DNA of 47,076 nt. Source: Bacteroidota bacterium. Lineage in GTDB: Bacteria > Bacteroidota > Bacteroidia > Bacteroidales > Prolixibacteraceae. The notes beneath the pieces are model-generated. The model was not told where the DNA came from. It saw only the letters and a program-made list of their open reading frames with translations, and did not search any database. Within the stretch, counting starts at the first letter, position 1. Each line of letters starts with the position of its first letter. The position numbers and the translations under genes are program-made. Positions 13,694 to 23,690 of the stretch are shown here, one piece after another. The stretch spans positions 1-47,076 of the forward strand of contig JAEYXH010000020.1 in NCBI GenBank assembly GCA_023428545.1. Reading direction: 5' to 3'.

Positions 13694-13742
13694 ATAAGCT
13701 AATGTTATTGGTTGAACAAGAACCCATTACAAGGTTCCCATA

Positions 13743-16700
13743 TTACTCCATGCGAACACTGAGTCCCAGACCGCGCAATTCGTGCAGAAGAACATTCAAT
13801 GATTCAGGTATACCAGGTTGTGGCATCGGTTCGCCTTTGACGATCGACTCGTATGCCTTGGCCCTGCCCATTACATCGTCAGATTTGACGGTCAGGATCT
13901 CCTGAAGGATGTGGGATGCTCCAAATGCTTCGAGCGCCCATACCTCCATTTCCCCAAAACGCTGTCCTCCAAACTGAGCTTTACCTCCAAGGGGCTGCTG
14001 CGTAATCAGTGAGTATGGACCAATGGAACGGGCATGCATCTTATCTTCGACCATGTGACCCAGTTTCATCATGTAAATAACACCGACGGTTGCAGGTTGG
14101 TCAAACGGCTCACCGGTCTCCCCATCGAAAAGTATGGATTTTCCATTTCTAGGAACACCAGCCTTAGTGGTATATTCATTGATCTCTTCCAAAGATGCAC
14201 CGTCAAAGATTGGTGTAGAAAACTTCAATCCCAATTCCTTGCCAGCCCAACCTAAAACAGTTTCATAAATCTGTCCAAGGTTCATACGGGAAGGCACTCC
14301 CAACGGGTTCAACACAATGTCTACCGGGGTTCCATCAGCGAGGAAAGGCATATCTTCACTTCGTACAACCCTTGAAACAATACCTTTGTTTCCATGTCGT
14401 CCTGCCATCTTGTCCCCAATCTGGAGTTTCCGCTTCTTGGCAATATATACTTTGGCAAGCTGAATAATTCCGGCTGGCAGCTCATCACCAATTGTAACGT
14501 TGAAACGTTCCCTGCGGGCGACTGCCTCAGCCTCTTTATACTTCATGATGTAATTATTCACCAGCCTGAAGATCAGATCATTCTTATCCTTGTCGGTAGT
14601 CCACTTCGATGGGTTGATATTCAGGTAATCAAGCTCCTGCAGCTGTTTCAAAGTAAATTTCAAACCTTTGGCAATCACTTCAGACCCAAAGTAATCTTTT
14701 ACCCCCTGGCTGGTTTTACCTGATACAAGTTCATATAACTTCTCTTCAAGTTTAATGCGGATTGCTGCCACTTCCTTGTCAAAGGCTTCATCAATCTGTT
14801 CCAATAAAGGCTTGGATGAAAGTTTTCCTTTCTTTTCCTTGTTTACCCTCGAAAACAGTTTTTTGTCAATGACAACCCCTGAAAGTGACGGTGACGCTTT
14901 CAATGAAGCATCTTTCACGTCACCAGCCTTATCACCGAAGATTGCCCGAAGTAATTTTTCTTCAGGGGAGGGATCCGATTCTCCCTTGGGAGTAATTTTT
15001 CCAATAAGGATGTCTCCGGGTTTAACAATGGCACCAATACGGATCAGACCATTTTCGTCCAGATTCTTGGTTGCATCCTCACTGACATTGGGAATATCGG
15101 AAGTGAATTCCTCAACACCCCGTTTGGTATCGCGGACTTCAAGACTGTATTCATCCACATGTACGGAAGTAAATACATCCTCACGGACAATTCTTTCAGA
15201 TATAACAATGGCATCCTCATAGTTGTATCCCTGCCAAGGCATGAAAGCCACCATCAGGTTACGGCCCAAAGCCAGTTCACCATTCTGTGTGGCATAGCCT
15301 TCTGTCAGGATATCACCCTTTTTGACTCTTTGTCCTTTAGAGACCAAGGGTTTAAGGTCAACTGTGGTTCCCTGGTTGGTTTTTGTATATTTCGGGAGTG
15401 TATATGTTACGACTTCCGGATCGAAGCTAACAAATTTATCTTCGTCAGTCATATCATAGCGAACCATGATCTGACGTGCGTCAACATATTCAATAACTCC
15501 ATCAGTCTCAGCCTTAATCAGTATACGTGAATCGCTTGCAGCCCTTCCTTCCAGACCTGTTCCAACGATTGGAGCTTCAGGGCGAAGTAAAGGTACTGCC
15601 TGACGCATCATGTTAGATCCCATCAACGCACGGTTTGCGTCATCATGTTCCAGAAAGGAAATTAATGATGCAGCAAGGGAGGCAATCTGGTTTGGACCAA
15701 CGTCCATCAGTATAACCTCTTCACGGTCTACCAAAGGATAATCCCCGTCTAACCGAGCCTTCACTTTCTGATTAATAAAATATCCATCAGAATCGATGGG
15801 AGCATTTGCCTGAGCTATAATTTGGCCTTCCTCTTCTTCTGCAGTCAGGTAAACCACACCATCATCCGATAGGTCTACCCTTCCATCAGTAACTTTTCGA
15901 TATGGAGTAGCGATAAACCCAAGGTCTGTGATTTTGGCAAATACACACAAGGAAGAAATCAGACCAATGTTAGGCCCCTCAGGGGTTTCAATCGGGCAAA
16001 GTCTTCCATAATGGGTAAAGTGTACGTCCCTGACCTCAAAACCCGCTCTTTCACGTGAAAGACCACCTGGTCCAAGTGCAGACATACGACGTTTGTGCGT
16101 CATTTCGGCAAGTGGATTGGTCTGGTCCATGAACTGTGACAGGGCATTGGTACCAAAGAAGGAATTAATGACAGATGACAATGTCTTTGAATTGATCAGG
16201 TCGATCGGGGTAAAAACTTCATTGTCACGGACATTCATGCGTTCGCGAATAGTTCTTGCCATACGGGCAAGTCCAACACCAAACTGTCCGAACAACTGTT
16301 CACCAACGGTCCTCACCCTACGGTTACTCAGGTGGTCAATATCGTCAACATCAGTTTTGGAGTTAATCAGCTTTATCAGATACTTGATAATCTCTATGAT
16401 GTCTTCCTTGGTAAGGACTTTGGTATCAATTTCAATATTCAGCCCAAGCTTCTTATTGATTCTGTAACGTCCCACATCACCCAGGTCATAGCGTTTGTCT
16501 GAGAAAAACAGCTTATCGATTACATCCCTGGCAGTTGCCTCATCCGGAGGTTCCGCATTACGCAGCTGTCTGTAAATATGTAATACCGCTTCCTTTTCCG
16601 AGTTACAAGGATCTTTCTGTAAAGTATTATAAATGATTGCGAAATCCTGTTGATTCTGGTCTTCCTTATGCAGAAGTATCGCTTTAACACCAGCATCAAT

Positions 16701-17555
16701 AATTTCGTCGATATGATCTTCGGTGAGTACAATCTCACGGTCGATGATCACTTCATTCCTTTCAATTGAAACAACTTCACCAGTATCTTCATCCACGAAA
16801 TCTTCCACCCAGGACTTTAATACCCTCGCGGCTAACCGTCGACCGACCACTTTTTTGAGGCCGGCTTTGGATACCTTGATTTCGTCAGCCAGATCAAAGA
16901 TTTCGAGAACATCTTTATCACTTTCATAACCAATTGCCCGCAACAATGTAGTGACAGGAAGTTTCTTTTTCCGGTCGATGTAGGCATACATCACATTATT
17001 GATATCGGTGGCAAATTCGATCCATGAACCCTTAAAAGGGATTATTCTTGCGGAGTAAAGTTTCGAACCATTGGCATGAACACTCTGACCGAAGAAAACC
17101 CCTGGTGACCTATGAAGCTGGGATACGATGACCCGTTCAGCACCATTGATAATAAAGGTTCCCTTATCAGTCATATAAGGTACAGTTCCAAGATACACAT
17201 CCTGGACTACCGTATCGAAATCCTCATGTTCGGGATCAGTACAATATAGTTTCAGCTTTGCCTTTAAAGGGACGCTGAAAGTCAAACCACGCTCGATACA
17301 TTCATCAATAGAATACCGGGGAGGGTCCACCTGGTAATCCAGGAATTCGAGTACGAAGTTGTTACGTGTATCGGTAATCGGGAAATTTTCCTGAAAAACC
17401 TTATACAATCCTTCGTCCCTGCGGTTATCGGGAGTGGTTTTTAACTGAAAAAATTCTTGAAAAGATTTGACTTGTACCTCCAGAAAGTCAGGGTAATCAA
17501 ACCGTGTTTGTGTTGAGGAGAAACTTATCCTCTCGTTCTTTTTGTTTATGAACAT
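13743..17555 (-). CDS. rpoB: DNA-directed RNA polymerase subunit beta
   Basis: Beta subunit of RNA polymerase. I chose the ATG at 17555 ([16 protein letters not shown]): a further in-frame ATG at 17594 would add 13 hydrophobic residues that the family lacks and would start inside the U-tract of the upstream hairpin. The resulting 1270 residues match Bacteroidota RpoB. The rifampicin-pocket region reads [20 protein letters not shown] with no obvious resistance change, followed by [20 protein letters not shown]. The [12 protein letters not shown] motif near the C-terminus is intact. Expression relative to rplL is probably set by the attenuator at 17592-17630. Confidence 0.98.
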   Translation of the reverse strand: MFINKKNERISFSSTQTRFDYPDFLEVQVKSFQEFFQLKTTPDNRRDEGLYKVFQENFPITDTRNNFVLEFLDYQVDPPRYSIDECIERGLTFSVPLKAKLKLYCTDPEHEDFDTVVQDVYLGTVPYMTDKGTFIINGAERVIVSQLHRSPGVFFGQSVHANGSKLYSARIIPFKGSWIEFATDINNVMYAYIDRKKKLPVTTLLRAIGYESDKDVLEIFDLADEIKVSKAGLKKVVGRRLAARVLKSWVEDFVDEDTGEVVSIERNEVIIDREIVLTEDHIDEIIDAGVKAILLHKEDQNQQDFAIIYNTLQKDPCNSEKEAVLHIYRQLRNAEPPDEATARDVIDKLFFSDKRYDLGDVGRYRINKKLGLNIEIDTKVLTKEDIIEIIKYLIKLINSKTDVDDIDHLSNRRVRTVGEQLFGQFGVGLARMARTIRERMNVRDNEVFTPIDLINSKTLSSVINSFFGTNALSQFMDQTNPLAEMTHKRRMSALGPGGLSRERAGFEVRDVHFTHYGRLCPIETPEGPNIGLISSLCVFAKITDLGFIATPYRKVTDGRVDLSDDGVVYLTAEEEEGQIIAQANAPIDSDGYFINQKVKARLDGDYPLVDREEVILMDVGPNQIASLAASLISFLEHDDANRALMGSNMMRQAVPLLRPEAPIVGTGLEGRAASDSRILIKAETDGVIEYVDARQIMVRYDMTDEDKFVSFDPEVVTYTLPKYTKTNQGTTVDLKPLVSKGQRVKKGDILTEGYATQNGELALGRNLMVAFMPWQGYNYEDAIVISERIVREDVFTSVHVDEYSLEVRDTKRGVEEFTSDIPNVSEDATKNLDENGLIRIGAIVKPGDILIGKITPKGESDPSPEEKLLRAIFGDKAGDVKDASLKASPSLSGVVIDKKLFSRVNKEKKGKLSSKPLLEQIDEAFDKEVAAIRIKLEEKLYELVSGKTSQGVKDYFGSEVIAKGLKFTLKQLQELDYLNINPSKWTTDKDKNDLIFRLVNNYIMKYKEAEAVARRERFNVTIGDELPAGIIQLAKVYIAKKRKLQIGDKMAGRHGNKGIVSRVVRSEDMPFLADGTPVDIVLNPLGVPSRMNLGQIYETVLGWAGKELGLKFSTPIFDGASLEEINEYTTKAGVPRNGKSILFDGETGEPFDQPATVGVIYMMKLGHMVEDKMHARSIGPYSLITQQPLGGKAQFGGQRFGEMEVWALEAFGASHILQEILTVKSDDVMGRAKAYESIVKGEPMPQPGIPESLNVLLHELRGLGLSVRME

Positions 17556-17591
17556 GTATTTATACTGGTTAAGTAATATAAAATATAAATA

Positions 17592-17630
17592 CAAAAAGGT
17601 TTAGAACCTCACAGAGTAAGATTCTAAACC
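17592..17630 (-). terminator. rplL-rpoB attenuator (terminator-like hairpin)
   Basis: On the minus strand GGTTTAGAA (17622-17630) pairs with TTCTAAACC (17598-17606), an inner CTTAC/GTGAG stem extends it to about 14 pairs, and TTTTTG follows. It begins about 25 bases after the rplL stop and ends about 35 bases before rpoB. In E. coli a partial terminator at the same place lowers rpoBC transcription relative to the ribosomal proteins; the same role is inferred here. Confidence 0.8.
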
Positions 17631-17654
17631 GTATTTACCTTAACAGGCTTCCAC

Positions 17655-18035
17655 CTATTTAATTTCAACTTCGGCTCCTGCCTCTTCCAGCTGGGCTTTC
17701 AAAGATTCAGCTTCTTCTTTTGAAACTTTTTCCTTGATAGTTTTGGGTGCTGCGTCAACGACTTCTTTAGCTTCTTTCAAGCCAAGGCCGGTTAATTCTT
17801 TAACAAGTTTAACGACCTGAAGTTTTGATTGACCACCAAACTTCAGAACAACATCGAACTCAGTTTGAACAGCCTCAGCAGCAGCGTCATCACCTGCAGC
17901 TGCAGGACCGGCTACTGCAACAGCGGCTGCTGCAGGTTCAATACCATACTCGTCTTTCAGAATTTTAGCCAATTCGTTAACCTCTTTGACAGTCAAGTTC
18001 ACTAACTCTTCTGCAAGCTGTTTTAAATCTGCCAT
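17655..18035 (-). CDS. rplL: 50S ribosomal protein L7/L12
   Basis: Stalk protein that recruits translation factors to the 50S subunit. The N-terminal dimerisation helices ([20 protein letters not shown]), an Ala/Gly-rich hinge (about residues 35-52) and the C-terminal domain with the conserved [15 protein letters not shown] segment are in order. The length of 126 residues is normal. The gene follows rplJ by 34 bases and precedes the attenuator. Confidence 0.99.
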   Translation of the reverse strand: MADLKQLAEELVNLTVKEVNELAKILKDEYGIEPAAAAVAVAGPAAAGDDAAAEAVQTEFDVVLKFGGQSKLQVVKLVKELTGLGLKEAKEVVDAAPKTIKEKVSKEEAESLKAQLEEAGAEVEIK

Positions 18036-18069
18036 CGTATTTAATATTTAATGATTTGTTACAAAAAAA

Positions 18070-18588
18070 TTATTTTCTCTCTTCCAGTGTCTGAAGAACA
18101 CCGTGTATAATATTGCCACCTGACTGAAGCTGAGAAAGCACAGTTTTGATTGGTGACTGAAGCAAGGCAACAACATCAGCGATAAGTTCATTTTTAGACT
18201 TAACGGCAACGAGTGCTTCCAACTGATCATCGCCGATATAAACCGACTCTTCCACAAATGCACCTTTCAGCAACGGCTTCGGATGCTTTTTGCGAAAATC
18301 CTTGATCAACTTGGCAGGAACATTACCCTGATCGGTAAACATGACCGATGTACTGCCTTTGAGAATCTCATAAAGTCCCTCAGCCTGTTTTTCAGACTTC
18401 TCGAGCGCTTTACGCAGAAGGGTATTTTTAACTACAACCAGTTTTACATTCTGTTTGAAGCATATTCGTCTCAGGTCACTGGTATCAGCAGCGTTGAGTT
18501 CACTAATGTCAGCCAGATAAAAATGGTTGCTAGAATTGATTTGTTCGACTAAACTATCAATTATAGTTGCTTTTTCAGAACTTTTCAT
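18070..18588 (-). CDS. rplJ: 50S ribosomal protein L10
   Basis: L10 anchors the L7/L12 dimers to 23S rRNA. The 172-residue product has the usual N-terminal RNA-binding domain (KATIIDSLVEQINSSNHFYL, KNTLLRKALEK) and a C-terminal helix for L7/L12 binding. Only 12 bases separate it from rplA, so there is no room for a long L10 leader of the E. coli type; any autoregulation would have to use sequence inside rplA or the short gap. Confidence 0.98.
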   Translation of the reverse strand: MKSSEKATIIDSLVEQINSSNHFYLADISELNAADTSDLRRICFKQNVKLVVVKNTLLRKALEKSEKQAEGLYEILKGSTSVMFTDQGNVPAKLIKDFRKKHPKPLLKGAFVEESVYIGDDQLEALVAVKSKNELIADVVALLQSPIKTVLSQLQSGGNIIHGVLQTLEERK

Positions 18589-18600
18589 AACGACACATTT

Positions 18601-19296
18601 TTAGTCAGTAACTGACTTAGGTTCAACTTGTATACCAGGACTCATGGTACTTGAAAGATAGATACTCTTGATGTAGGTACCTTTGGCAGCCGTAGGTTTA
18701 AGTTTTACTATCATATTGACAAACTCCAAAGCGTTTTCCTTAATCTTTTCGGGAGTAAAGGAAACTTTACCAATTGAAGTGTGTACGATACCAAACTTAT
18801 CGACTTTGAAGTCGATTTTACCTTGTTTGACTTCCTGGACAGCTTTTCCAACTTCCATGGTAACGGTACCTGATTTGGGGTTAGGCATCAATCCACGGGG
18901 ACCGAGGATTCGTCCTAAAGCACCAATCTTACCCATTACAGGAGGCATTGTGATAATCACATCCACATCTGTCCATCCACCTTTGATCTTGTCAATATAT
19001 TCATCAAGACCTACAAAATCAGCGCCTGCGTCCCTGGCTTCCTGCTCTTTGTCAGGTGTAACCATGGCCAGAACCCTGACCTCTTTACCAGTACCATGGG
19101 GTAACGAAACTACGCCTCTAACCATTTGGTTAGCCTTCCTTGGATCAACGCCCAGACGGATATCAATATCAACAGAAGCATCGAATTTGGTGAAGGTAAT
19201 TGCTTTCACCAATTCTGCCGCTTCATCAATTGAATAAAGTTTACCCTTCTCGACTTTACCAAGTGCAGCTTTTTTATTTTTCGTAATTCTGCCCAT
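18601..19296 (-). CDS. rplA: 50S ribosomal protein L1
   Basis: L1 forms the mobile L1 stalk and in other bacteria represses its own operon. The 231-residue protein shows the classic blocks [51 protein letters not shown] and the C-terminal [10 protein letters not shown]. It lies 14 bases after rplK in the standard L11-L1 pair. Confidence 0.99.
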   Translation of the reverse strand: MGRITKNKKAALGKVEKGKLYSIDEAAELVKAITFTKFDASVDIDIRLGVDPRKANQMVRGVVSLPHGTGKEVRVLAMVTPDKEQEARDAGADFVGLDEYIDKIKGGWTDVDVIITMPPVMGKIGALGRILGPRGLMPNPKSGTVTMEVGKAVQEVKQGKIDFKVDKFGIVHTSIGKVSFTPEKIKENALEFVNMIVKLKPTAAKGTYIKSIYLSSTMSPGIQVEPKSVTD

Positions 19297-19310
19297 CGTA
19301 TAAAATTTAA

Positions 19311-19754
19311 TTAATTATTGAATGGAGATTCACCTTCGATGTTAATCCCCATACTTCTGGCAGTTCCAGCTACCATTCGCATTGCAGCCTCCAAAGTGAA
19401 GCAGTTGAGGTCGGACATTTTGCTTTCGGCAATTTCCCTGACCTGTTCCCAGGATACTACACCCACTTTTTTAACATGTGGTTCAGCAGATCCTTTTTTC
19501 GCTTTTGAAGCATCTAACAATTGTATGGCTACAGGTGGTTGTTTGATAATAAAATCAAACGATTTATCAGCATAAACTGTAATGATAACAGGCAATACCT
19601 TGCCGGCCAGATCAGCCGTACGGGCATTAAACTGCTTACAGAATTGCATGATATTAACCCCTTTGGAGCCAAGCGCTGGTCCTACCGGAGGTGATGGATT
19701 AGCCGCACCCCCCTTGATTTGTAATTTGATTAATCCAGCAATTTCTTTCGCCAT
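19311..19754 (-). CDS. rplK: 50S ribosomal protein L11
   Basis: L11 is part of the GTPase-associated centre. The N-terminal domain has the Pro-rich linker [19 protein letters not shown] and the C-terminal RNA-binding domain ends in AGTARSMGI. The length of 147 residues is typical. It lies 21 bases downstream of nusG. Confidence 0.99.
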   Translation of the reverse strand: MAKEIAGLIKLQIKGGAANPSPPVGPALGSKGVNIMQFCKQFNARTADLAGKVLPVIITVYADKSFDFIIKQPPVAIQLLDASKAKKGSAEPHVKKVGVVSWEQVREIAESKMSDLNCFTLEAAMRMVAGTARSMGINIEGESPFNN

Positions 19755-19775
19755 AGCAAAATTTTAGAGCGTTTC

Positions 19776-20324
19776 TTACTCCTTCTCGACCTGTAGGAAG
19801 CTAAGTTCTAAAGGAGTTTTTCTACCAAAAATCTTCACCATTACCTGCAGCTTCTTCTTTTCCTCATTGATTGCCTCAATGGTTCCGTTAAAGCCGTTAA
19901 ATGGTCCGTCGATTACTTTTACAGTTTCACCAACCATGAAGGGGTTATTCAACTCTTCATTGGTATCAGCCAGTTCATCAACCTTACCAAGGATCCTGTT
20001 TATCTCATTCTGCCTCATCGGAACAGGATCACCACCCTTGGTGGCTCCCAAAAAACCGATTACGTTTGGAATGTTACGCAAAATGTGCGTCACTTCACCA
20101 ACGAGTGAAGCTTCAATTAAAACATATCCGGGATAAAGGCTTCTTTCCTTGCTGATTTTTTTTCCGTTCCGAATCTGGTAAACCTTTTCGGCTGGCAGTA
20201 AAACCTGTGCAACAAAACCCTGAAGATCACCCCTGGCGATTTCGTTCTCGATGTATTCCTTCACCTTTTTTTCTTTTCCACTTATTGCGCGAAGAACATA
20301 CCACTTCATACTAGTTTCGCTCAT
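19776..20324 (-). CDS. nusG: transcription termination/antitermination protein NusG
   Basis: NusG binds RNA polymerase through its NGN domain and couples transcription to translation or Rho. The NGN domain is recognisable (KWYVLRAISGKEKKVKEYIE, LYPGYVLIEA, RNIPNVIGFLG) and is followed by a KOW domain (VGETVKVIDGPFNGFNGTIE). The 182 residues match the ordinary single-copy NusG rather than the LoaP/UpxY-type specialised paralogues, as does its secE-rplK context. Confidence 0.98.
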   Translation of the reverse strand: MSETSMKWYVLRAISGKEKKVKEYIENEIARGDLQGFVAQVLLPAEKVYQIRNGKKISKERSLYPGYVLIEASLVGEVTHILRNIPNVIGFLGATKGGDPVPMRQNEINRILGKVDELADTNEELNNPFMVGETVKVIDGPFNGFNGTIEAINEEKKKLQVMVKIFGRKTPLELSFLQVEKE

Positions 20325-20342
20325 TGTGCTTCAGGATAAAAA

Positions 20343-20534
20343 TTAATAAAATAAGCCATAGATAAGTTCCATTATGTTCTCGAAAGAGATATCCATAACG
20401 AAAATTACGAGTGCTATAATAAAGGAAGCAACCATTACAACCAATGCACTGCTTTGCAGTTCTTTCCAAGTAGGCCAGGTAACTTTGTGTACCAATTCGT
20501 CGTAGGCCTCTTCGATATATACTTTGAGTTTCAT
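20343..20534 (-). CDS. secE: preprotein translocase subunit SecE
   Basis: Small essential subunit of the SecYEG channel. The product is 63 residues: an amphipathic segment with the signature EELVHKVTWPTWKELQ-like core (DELVHKVTWPTWKEL) and one transmembrane helix (about 28-49). I chose the ATG at 20534 because it gives the normal single-helix SecE; an in-frame ATG 57 bases upstream at 20591 would translate part of the tRNA-shaped element at 20552-20607. The 18-base gap between that element and the start codon suggests the mRNA 5' end could be made by RNA processing. Confidence 0.96.
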   Translation of the reverse strand: MKLKVYIEEAYDELVHKVTWPTWKELQSSALVVMVASFIIALVIFVMDISFENIMELIYGLFY

Positions 20535-20551
20535 CTCAATAATTTTATTTG

Positions 20552-20607
20552 TACGGATGGCAAGAATCGAACTTACACAAACAACTCCCAATTCGAGTTA
20601 CATCCGC
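20552..20607 (-). ncRNA. tRNA-shaped element lacking an anticodon arm
   Basis: The 56-base minus-strand sequence folds as acceptor GCGGATG/CATCCGT (seven pairs, one G-U), bases TA at positions 8-9, D-arm ACTC-GAATTGG-GAGT (four pairs), a seven-base linker TGTTTGT, and T-arm GTAAG-TTCGATT-CTTGC (five pairs, one G-U, canonical T-loop), then discriminator A. Exactly the anticodon arm and variable region are replaced by the short linker. CCA is not encoded. Many Bacteroidota carry a tRNA-Trp between tuf and secE, so this may be its reduced descendant. It cannot decode; the intact stems suggest retention as a processing site for RNase P/RNase Z or as a structural signal. No function is proven. Confidence 0.7.
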
Positions 20608-20608
20608 A

Positions 20609-20638
20609 AATAGTCCCGGAAGAATTTCCGGGACTATT
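20609..20638 (-). other. perfect 13-bp hairpin after tuf
   Basis: AATAGTCCCGGAA pairs with TTCCGGGACTATT around a four-base loop. It ends one base before the 5' end of the arm-less tRNA element. Only three T residues follow, so it is a poor intrinsic terminator; it more likely stabilises the 3' end of the tuf message or partially attenuates transcription into secE. Confidence 0.8.
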
Positions 20639-20663
20639 GTGGAGTAATTATTTCAGAATAAGA

Positions 20664-21851
20664 TTATTCTACAATTTCAGTCACCTGACCTGCACCAACT
20701 GTACGTCCACCTTCGCGGATTGCGAAACGAAGACCAATATTGATAGCTACGGGATAGATCAGTTCAACCTCGATGGAGACGTTATCTCCGGGCATCACCA
20801 TTTCGCGACCTTCGGGCAGGTGAATTTCACCGGTTACGTCAAGGGTACGCAGGTAAAACTGCGGACGATATTTGTTGTGGAATGGAGTGTGACGTCCACC
20901 TTCTTCTTTTTTCAGTACGTAAATCTCAGCTTTGAATCGGGTGTGGGGAGTGATTGATTTTGGTTTTGCCAAAATCTGACCACGCTTGATTTCTTTCTTG
21001 TCAACACCACGGAGAAGGAGACCAACGTTGTCACCAGCCTGACCGTCATCAAGAATTTTACGGAACATTTCAACACCGGTACATACAGTTTTGCGACCTT
21101 CAGCACCCAAACCAATGATTTCGATTTCATCACCGGTATGAACAACACCAGTTTCGATACGACCTGTAGCAACAGTACCACGACCAGTAATCGAGAATAC
21201 GTCTTCAACAGGCATCAGGAAAGGTTTGTCGATATCACGTGGAGGCAGCGGGATCCAGGAATCAACTGCATCCATCAGTTCCATAATTTTATCTTCCCAT
21301 TGTGTTTCACCATTCATGGCACCCAAGGCAGATCCGCGGATAACCGGGCTGTTGTCGCCGTCGAACTGATAGAAACTGAGAAGGTCACGAACTTCCATTT
21401 CAACGAGGTCAAGTAATTCTTCGTCATCAACCATATCAACTTTGTTCATGAAAACAACGATACGGGGAACGTTTACCTGACGTGCGAGCAGAATGTGTTC
21501 GCGAGTCTGGGGCATAGGACCATCGGTAGCTGCACAAACCAGGATGGCGCCGTCCATCTGGGCTGCACCAGTAACCATGTTCTTCACATAGTCAGCGTGA
21601 CCGGGACAGTCTACGTGAGCGTAGTGCCTCTTCTCGGTCTGATATTCCACGTGAGCAGTGTTGATGGTAATACCTCTTTCTTTTTCTTCAGGAGCGTTGT
21701 CAATCGAATCAAACGATTTGATTTCAGAGAGACCTTTTTTTGCCAAAACCATGGTAATGGCAGCTGTCAGGGTAGTTTTTCCATGGTCAACGTGTCCAAT
21801 AGTACCAATATTGACATGGTCCTTATCCCTTTTAAAATGTTCTTTTGCCAT
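20664..21851 (-). CDS. tuf: translation elongation factor Tu
   Basis: GTPase that delivers aminoacyl-tRNA to the ribosome. The start at 21851 gives [20 protein letters not shown] and 395 residues; an upstream in-frame ATG at 21974 lies in the tRNA genes and is rejected. G1 is GHVDHGKT (19-26), G3 DCPGH (81-85), G4 NKVD (136-139), and domains II and III are complete, ending [15 protein letters not shown]. It lies downstream of tRNA-Gly and tRNA-Thr in the same transcript. Confidence 0.99.
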   Translation of the reverse strand: MAKEHFKRDKDHVNIGTIGHVDHGKTTLTAAITMVLAKKGLSEIKSFDSIDNAPEEKERGITINTAHVEYQTEKRHYAHVDCPGHADYVKNMVTGAAQMDGAILVCAATDGPMPQTREHILLARQVNVPRIVVFMNKVDMVDDEELLDLVEMEVRDLLSFYQFDGDNSPVIRGSALGAMNGETQWEDKIMELMDAVDSWIPLPPRDIDKPFLMPVEDVFSITGRGTVATGRIETGVVHTGDEIEIIGLGAEGRKTVCTGVEMFRKILDDGQAGDNVGLLLRGVDKKEIKRGQILAKPKSITPHTRFKAEIYVLKKEEGGRHTPFHNKYRPQFYLRTLDVTGEIHLPEGREMVMPGDNVSIEVELIYPVAINIGLRFAIREGGRTVGAGQVTEIVE

Positions 21852-21886
21852 AACTCGAAATTTATTTTTTAGTTTAAAATCATTTG

Positions 21887-21958
<72 letters not shown>

Positions 21959-21995
21959 AAAAAACCGCCGTCAAAAGCCGACTGTTTAAATTTTG

Positions 21996-22068
21996 AGCGG
22001 GAGACGGGATTCAAACCCGCGACCCTCAGCTTGGAAGGCTGATGCTCTATCGACTGAGCTACTCCCGC
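21996..22068 (-). tRNA. tRNA-Gly (TCC)
   Basis: Complete cloverleaf: acceptor GCGGGAG/CTCCCGC, D-arm GCTC/GAGC, anticodon stem TCAGC/GCTGA with loop CTTCCAA giving TCC, T-arm GCGGG/CCCGT. Discriminator T, CCA not encoded. It precedes tRNA-Thr and tuf. Confidence 0.96.
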
Positions 22069-22199
22069 TTTAGAGTTGAATCTTCTATTTTCAGGTAATA
22101 TAAAACCACCCTTTGATGTCAGAATATTCACATTCAATCCTTTGCTGTCCTGAAAATGGGTAATTTAAAGGACCAAAAAGCGCTTTCTAAAAAGCCGTG

Positions 22200-22207
22200 C
22201 AAAGTTA
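22200..22207 (-). promoter_or_regulatory. probable -7 element for the tRNA-Gly/tRNA-Thr/tuf unit
   Basis: TAACTTTG on the minus strand matches TAnnTTTG and lies about 130 bases upstream of tRNA-Gly. A clear TTTG at the -33 position is absent, so the match is partial. The surrounding 22069-22449 holds no gene; a second TAnnTTTG-like match (TATTTTTG) lies near 22395. Confidence 0.45.
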
Positions 22208-22449
22208 TAAAAATTTAAAAAGAACGCGACTTGTCTTCCTGTTTTTTCATAAAAACTTCACATTTTTATGTAAGAACTTGATTTTGACGTGATAACCAAC
22301 TCCAGGATTAAACAATCACTAACCCCCTTCATCCCATTATCAGGAAAAGTTCAGTCAATTTCCCAATAAGAACTTTGACTTTACTGAAAGGGTTTGCAAA
22401 AATATAAATTTTTGATATAATCTAATTAATGATTTTGATTTTTCCCCGA

Positions 22450-22752
22450 TTATTTTTCCCTCACTTTTTCCTTGTGCTTTTTTAATTGGCGGCGAATGGC
22501 TTCAACAGCCAGATCGGTAGCCTCCTCAAATGAATCGGCCTGCTTTTTGGCAAAAAGTGTATCTGTAATCGGTATTGACAATTTCACTTCTGAGATTTTG
22601 TTGTTCACGGTTTCGGGCCTGTCAACCTTTAGCGTAACCTCCGCATTGATAATCCCTTCAAAAAAAGTATCCAGCTTGTTTACCTTTTTCGTTACGAAAT
22701 CGACCAATTTCTGATCTGCCGTAAAATGCACTGTATTCACCTTGATATTCAT
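22450..22752 (-). CDS. hpf: ribosome hibernation-promoting factor, short HPF/YfiA type
   Basis: A 100-residue protein of the HPF/RaiA fold that binds the decoding region of 30S and inactivates idle ribosomes. Visible family blocks are IKVNTVHFTADQKLVDFVTK at the N-terminus, KVDRPETVNNKISEVKLSIP in the middle and a basic C-terminal helix DLAVEAIRRQLKKHKEKVRE. It has no C-terminal dimerisation domain, so it is the short form. It is third in rpsU-xerC-hpf, 14 bases after xerC. Confidence 0.92.
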   Translation of the reverse strand: MNIKVNTVHFTADQKLVDFVTKKVNKLDTFFEGIINAEVTLKVDRPETVNNKISEVKLSIPITDTLFAKKQADSFEEATDLAVEAIRRQLKKHKEKVREK

Positions 22753-22766
22753 AATCCAACTGTTTT

Positions 22767-23660
22767 TTAGCCCCTTGGATGAGCTTGTTGATAAATACTA
22801 TGTAATCTCTCAAATGTAGTATGCGTATAAACTTCCGTTGCAGCCAGACTCGAATGCCCCAGAAGTTCCTTTACTGCGTTAAGGTCTGCTCCCCTGTTCA
22901 ATAAATGGGTTGCATAGGAGTGTCGTAAAATATGAGGACTCCGTTTCTCAAGTGAAGTCACTTTCGACAAATACGAAGTAACCACCCGGTATATCAGTTT
23001 CTCATATGCAGGTTCCCCTTTTTCGGTCAGTATAAAAACGCCGCCTGGCAAACTAAACATTTCAGCTTTTACCTGACGGTAGCTTTCAATTATTGGATTC
23101 AGACTCCTGGGATAAGGAATTATCCGTTCCTTGTTTCTCTTTCCTCTAACCTTGATCAGGCTCTGATGTAAATCAATGTTGTTGTCATGCAACCCCAACA
23201 GCTCACTTAAACGTATGCCAGTGCCGTACAAGAGCAAAATGATCAGTTTGTCGCGAATACCCACAAAATCCTGAGAAAAAAACCCATCGTCCAATAAATG
23301 GTTCAGGTTGTTCTCCTCAACAAAAAAAGGAAGCTTCTTTCTAATCTTTGGCAAAGGAATTTGAATGACCGGACTTTTATCAACCACATTCATTTTCATG
23401 GCATATTTATAAAATGACTTAAGGGTAGATATTTTTCGGTTTACCGTCCTTGGAGAATTTTTCCCTTCCATCAAGGATACAACCCACGCCCGGATGAGCT
23501 TGTTATCAACCTTATTAAGATCAAATTCCCCGACCATTTCTGTACAAAACTGCACAAACTGATCGAGGTCATTTTTATATGCTACTACAGTATGAGACGA
23601 TGTCCGTTTCTCATACCTCAAGTAATTGATAAAAGATTCCTGAAAATCCATCCAATACAA
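22767..23660 (-). CDS. xerC: tyrosine recombinase XerC-like
   Basis: Site-specific recombinase of the phage-integrase family that resolves chromosome dimers. The N-terminal SAM-like core-binding domain (about 5-90) is followed by the catalytic domain with the full set of residues: R150 (TGIRLSE), K174, H243 and R246 (HILRHSYATHL), H269 (LLGHSS) and nucleophile Y278 (EVYTH). The length of 297 residues is normal. Its place between rpsU and hpf in a housekeeping cluster argues for a chromosomal Xer protein rather than an integrase of a mobile element. The start could also be the ATG three codons later. Confidence 0.93.
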   Translation of the reverse strand: MYWMDFQESFINYLRYEKRTSSHTVVAYKNDLDQFVQFCTEMVGEFDLNKVDNKLIRAWVVSLMEGKNSPRTVNRKISTLKSFYKYAMKMNVVDKSPVIQIPLPKIRKKLPFFVEENNLNHLLDDGFFSQDFVGIRDKLIILLLYGTGIRLSELLGLHDNNIDLHQSLIKVRGKRNKERIIPYPRSLNPIIESYRQVKAEMFSLPGGVFILTEKGEPAYEKLIYRVVTSYLSKVTSLEKRSPHILRHSYATHLLNRGADLNAVKELLGHSSLAATEVYTHTTFERLHSIYQQAHPRG

Positions 23661-23690
23661 TCAAAAAATCAGGAACCGAATAATTTCCTT

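Noticed and set aside
20535..20591. Extended N-terminus of SecE starting at 20591
   Set aside because: It would translate part of the tRNA-shaped element and adds residues not seen in SecE; the ATG at 20534 gives the normal protein.
20609..20638. Calling the post-tuf hairpin a standard intrinsic terminator
   Set aside because: The stem is perfect but lacks the T-run, and secE-nusG downstream has no separate promoter match.
22767..23660. Integrase of a mobile element
   Set aside because: It is flanked by rpsU and hpf, with no attachment-site duplication or mobile cargo, so a chromosomal Xer recombinase is more likely.
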